Shown: piece after piece, positions 62,631 through 64,000 of the stretch
Numbering within the stretch: position 1 is the first letter of the stretch
Layout: the number at the start of each line of letters is the position of its first letter
DNA from: Pleurotus djamor
Taxonomy: Eukaryota; Basidiomycota; Agaricomycetes; Agaricales; Pleurotaceae
NCBI GenBank assembly: GCA_029747585.1
Contig: JAPEVF010000009.1
Location: 1-64,000 of the forward strand
Reading direction: 5' to 3'
DNA: 64,000 nucleotides
Position numbers and translations under genes: made by a program
The notes under the pieces: model-generated
Database searches by the model: none
What the model was told of the DNA's origin: nothing
What the model saw: only the letters and a program-made list of their open reading frames with translations

Positions 62631-64000
62631 ATGTCAATCGACGCACTACACATCTCCCCTGGGCCTCAGTCTCCCTCGAGGCTCAAGCCTACCTCTAATG
62701 CTCAAGACAAGCCACTACCGCTANGTGCCGTACTCCCCTCCCGCGCAGTCGCTGTCGGTCTCCGTGGTATCGATGGCGCGGAAGGCGAGGGCAAGGAAAG
62801 CGGCGCCCATGCGCAATACTCATGATCAGTCAGCAGAAGCTCAATACATCGACACTGTGTTGAGGTTGGCCAAGTTAGAGCTCAACGAACATGTCCCCCA
62901 GGNCGACCGACGCCAGAGACAGAGTATTCGACAAAGCTATCGACTTCAACTCTCGGCGCCTCGTGTCTCTCTCATGTCCTGGCGAACTAAACACGAGGTC
63001 AAGCCGAGAACCTGATGTGATTAGTATACCTTCTTCGGCGAGCTCTGCATCCTCGTCTTCTAGATCGAAAGGCGGTTCTACTCTATCCGCACCGCCTTCA
63101 TCTACTGTCCGTTGTAGTGCAAATACCCTTGACGGACCCCGGTGCAAGCGTACCATCAAGATACATTCCGGCCTGGCCAACCGTTACAAAGATGTGAAAC
63201 ATTTTTGTCATCAACATCGTCCTCGCCTCTTGGAACACACAGGATTTTACCTCAAGAATGAGAGCGTCTGGATTTCTTTTAGCGGTACGTTTTGGCCCAG
63301 TGGTGTGATGAAGAAGGCGGCTGATGTTACGTTTGCTCATGGAGATTGGATACCCAAATATCTCCACGAGAATGCCCAGGCTGCTCTTCGAGTAGAGATG
63401 GAAAAGCCTCTCTCCGCGTCCGATGGACCTGGCTACATCTATGCTTTTGAGATACGAGGTATGTCATGGTACAATCAAATTTAGGTGGTATGAATTATCC
63501 CAACAGACCCAACGACCGAGAAACTTCGTATCAAAGTCGGACGCGCCGTCAATGTTGTAAAGCGAATTTATCAATGGGAAAGGCAGTGTAAGACTCATGA
63601 GCACGTCCTCCGTGGCTTCTACCCGGACTTTGAGGAAAATAATACGTCCAAAAAGCCCAGGAGTCGTCTCAAAGGCTTGGTTGAACTTGGACCGCCTGCA
63701 GATTGGTGTCATCGCCTTGGTATGTACTCACGACTAACCGTGCCAATAGTTCTTTATCGACGTCTTCTCGTCCTCCAGAGCGACTTATCCATATTGAATT
63801 GGCCGATTTGACTTCAAGGCGGTCTTACTTGGATCCAGCATGGCCAGACGTAACGACTTCCGCAGCCTCTCCACAGATTGACGGGACGAAATCTGCATCA
63901 TCGAGTTGCATTGATTGTGAGTCGACGGGCAAGTTTCCTCTGCAGTGCCATTACACTTATCCCTCATTTCAAGGTGGCCAAGCCCACATGGAAATTTTTG
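62631..64000 (+). CDS. T5orf172 (DUF1766/Mug113-type) domain protein, 3' end outside the window
   Basis: Starts MSIDALHISPGPQSPSRLKP. The N-terminal region includes MRNTHDQSAEAQYIDTVLRL then AKLELNEHVP, followed by RDRVFDKAIDFNSRRLVSL, a Ser-rich spacer, and a zinc-binding-like Cys/His segment (VRCSANTLDGPRCKRTIKIH ... VKHFCHQHRP). The T5orf172 domain, a relative of GIY-YIG nucleases, begins GPGYIYAFEIRDPTTEKLRI, then KVGRAVNVVKRIYQWERQCK, HVLRGFYPDF and WCHRLERLIHIELADL. An intron near 63460-63508 separates FEIR from DPTTEK. The frame changes by +1 at N 62724 and again at N 62903. Deleting both N gives one continuous frame, so they are extra bases. It continues past the right edge. Nuclease activity is unproven for this group. 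Confidence 0.75.

Overview
This window is nuclear DNA from a filamentous basidiomycete, most likely an Agaricomycete. Genes lie on both strands and are cut by many short GT-AG introns of about 50-70 nt. Several protein families are largely known from basidiomycetes (DUF6593, DUF7330). The gene set is eukaryotic throughout: TBP, NTF2, SCAP, HAT1, VPS1, RAD1, RAD18. A secreted GH10 xylanase with a CBM1, a GH31 alpha-xylosidase-like enzyme and two secreted GH88 enzymes fit a plant-litter or wood decayer. I see no operon, CRISPR array, rRNA or tRNA.

Layout. 1-13 kb: no gene at the left edge, then glutathione reductase with a probable mitochondrial/cytosolic double start, a GH31 glycosidase, a PLC-X phosphodiesterase, mitoribosomal bL31m, a DCN1-like cullin-neddylation factor and the Fe-S assembly factor CIA2. 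13-23 kb: two tandem DUF7330 paralogues, RAD18, the GH10 xylanase and PDX1 (lipoyl protein of pyruvate dehydrogenase). 23-35 kb: SCAP, a DUF6593 protein, HAT1, a LOG-type phosphoribohydrolase and cytosolic TrpRS. 35-50 kb: GH88 copy 1, a small unknown protein, a 2-hydroxyacid dehydrogenase, TBP, VPS1, GH88 copy 2 (interrupted by a stop codon) and NTF2. 50-64 kb: a conserved-looking protein of unknown function, a lipoyl-fold protein lacking the lipoyl lysine, a head-to-head RAD1/RAI1 pair, a multi-exon gene built from about eight copies of a short acidic/aromatic motif, a HET-domain gene and a T5orf172-domain gene running off the right edge.

Most genes are unlinked housekeeping functions. Two weak themes stand out: plant polysaccharide breakdown (GH31, GH10, two GH88) and DNA/chromatin maintenance (RAD18, RAD1, HAT1). 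The most unusual stretch is 58.0-62.3 kb, where a repeat-exon gene with no family I recognise sits directly upstream of a HET allorecognition-type gene.

Sequence quality matters here. Isolated N characters are common, often beside A/T homopolymers. In at least five places, deleting the N restores one reading frame, so they look like spurious extra bases. Ns are dense at 21.2-22.1 kb and 44.9-50.1 kb, and a run of about 45 N lies at 49.5 kb. Exon joins were worked out by eye from splice signals and family similarity; the start and stop given for each gene are firmer than its internal boundaries.
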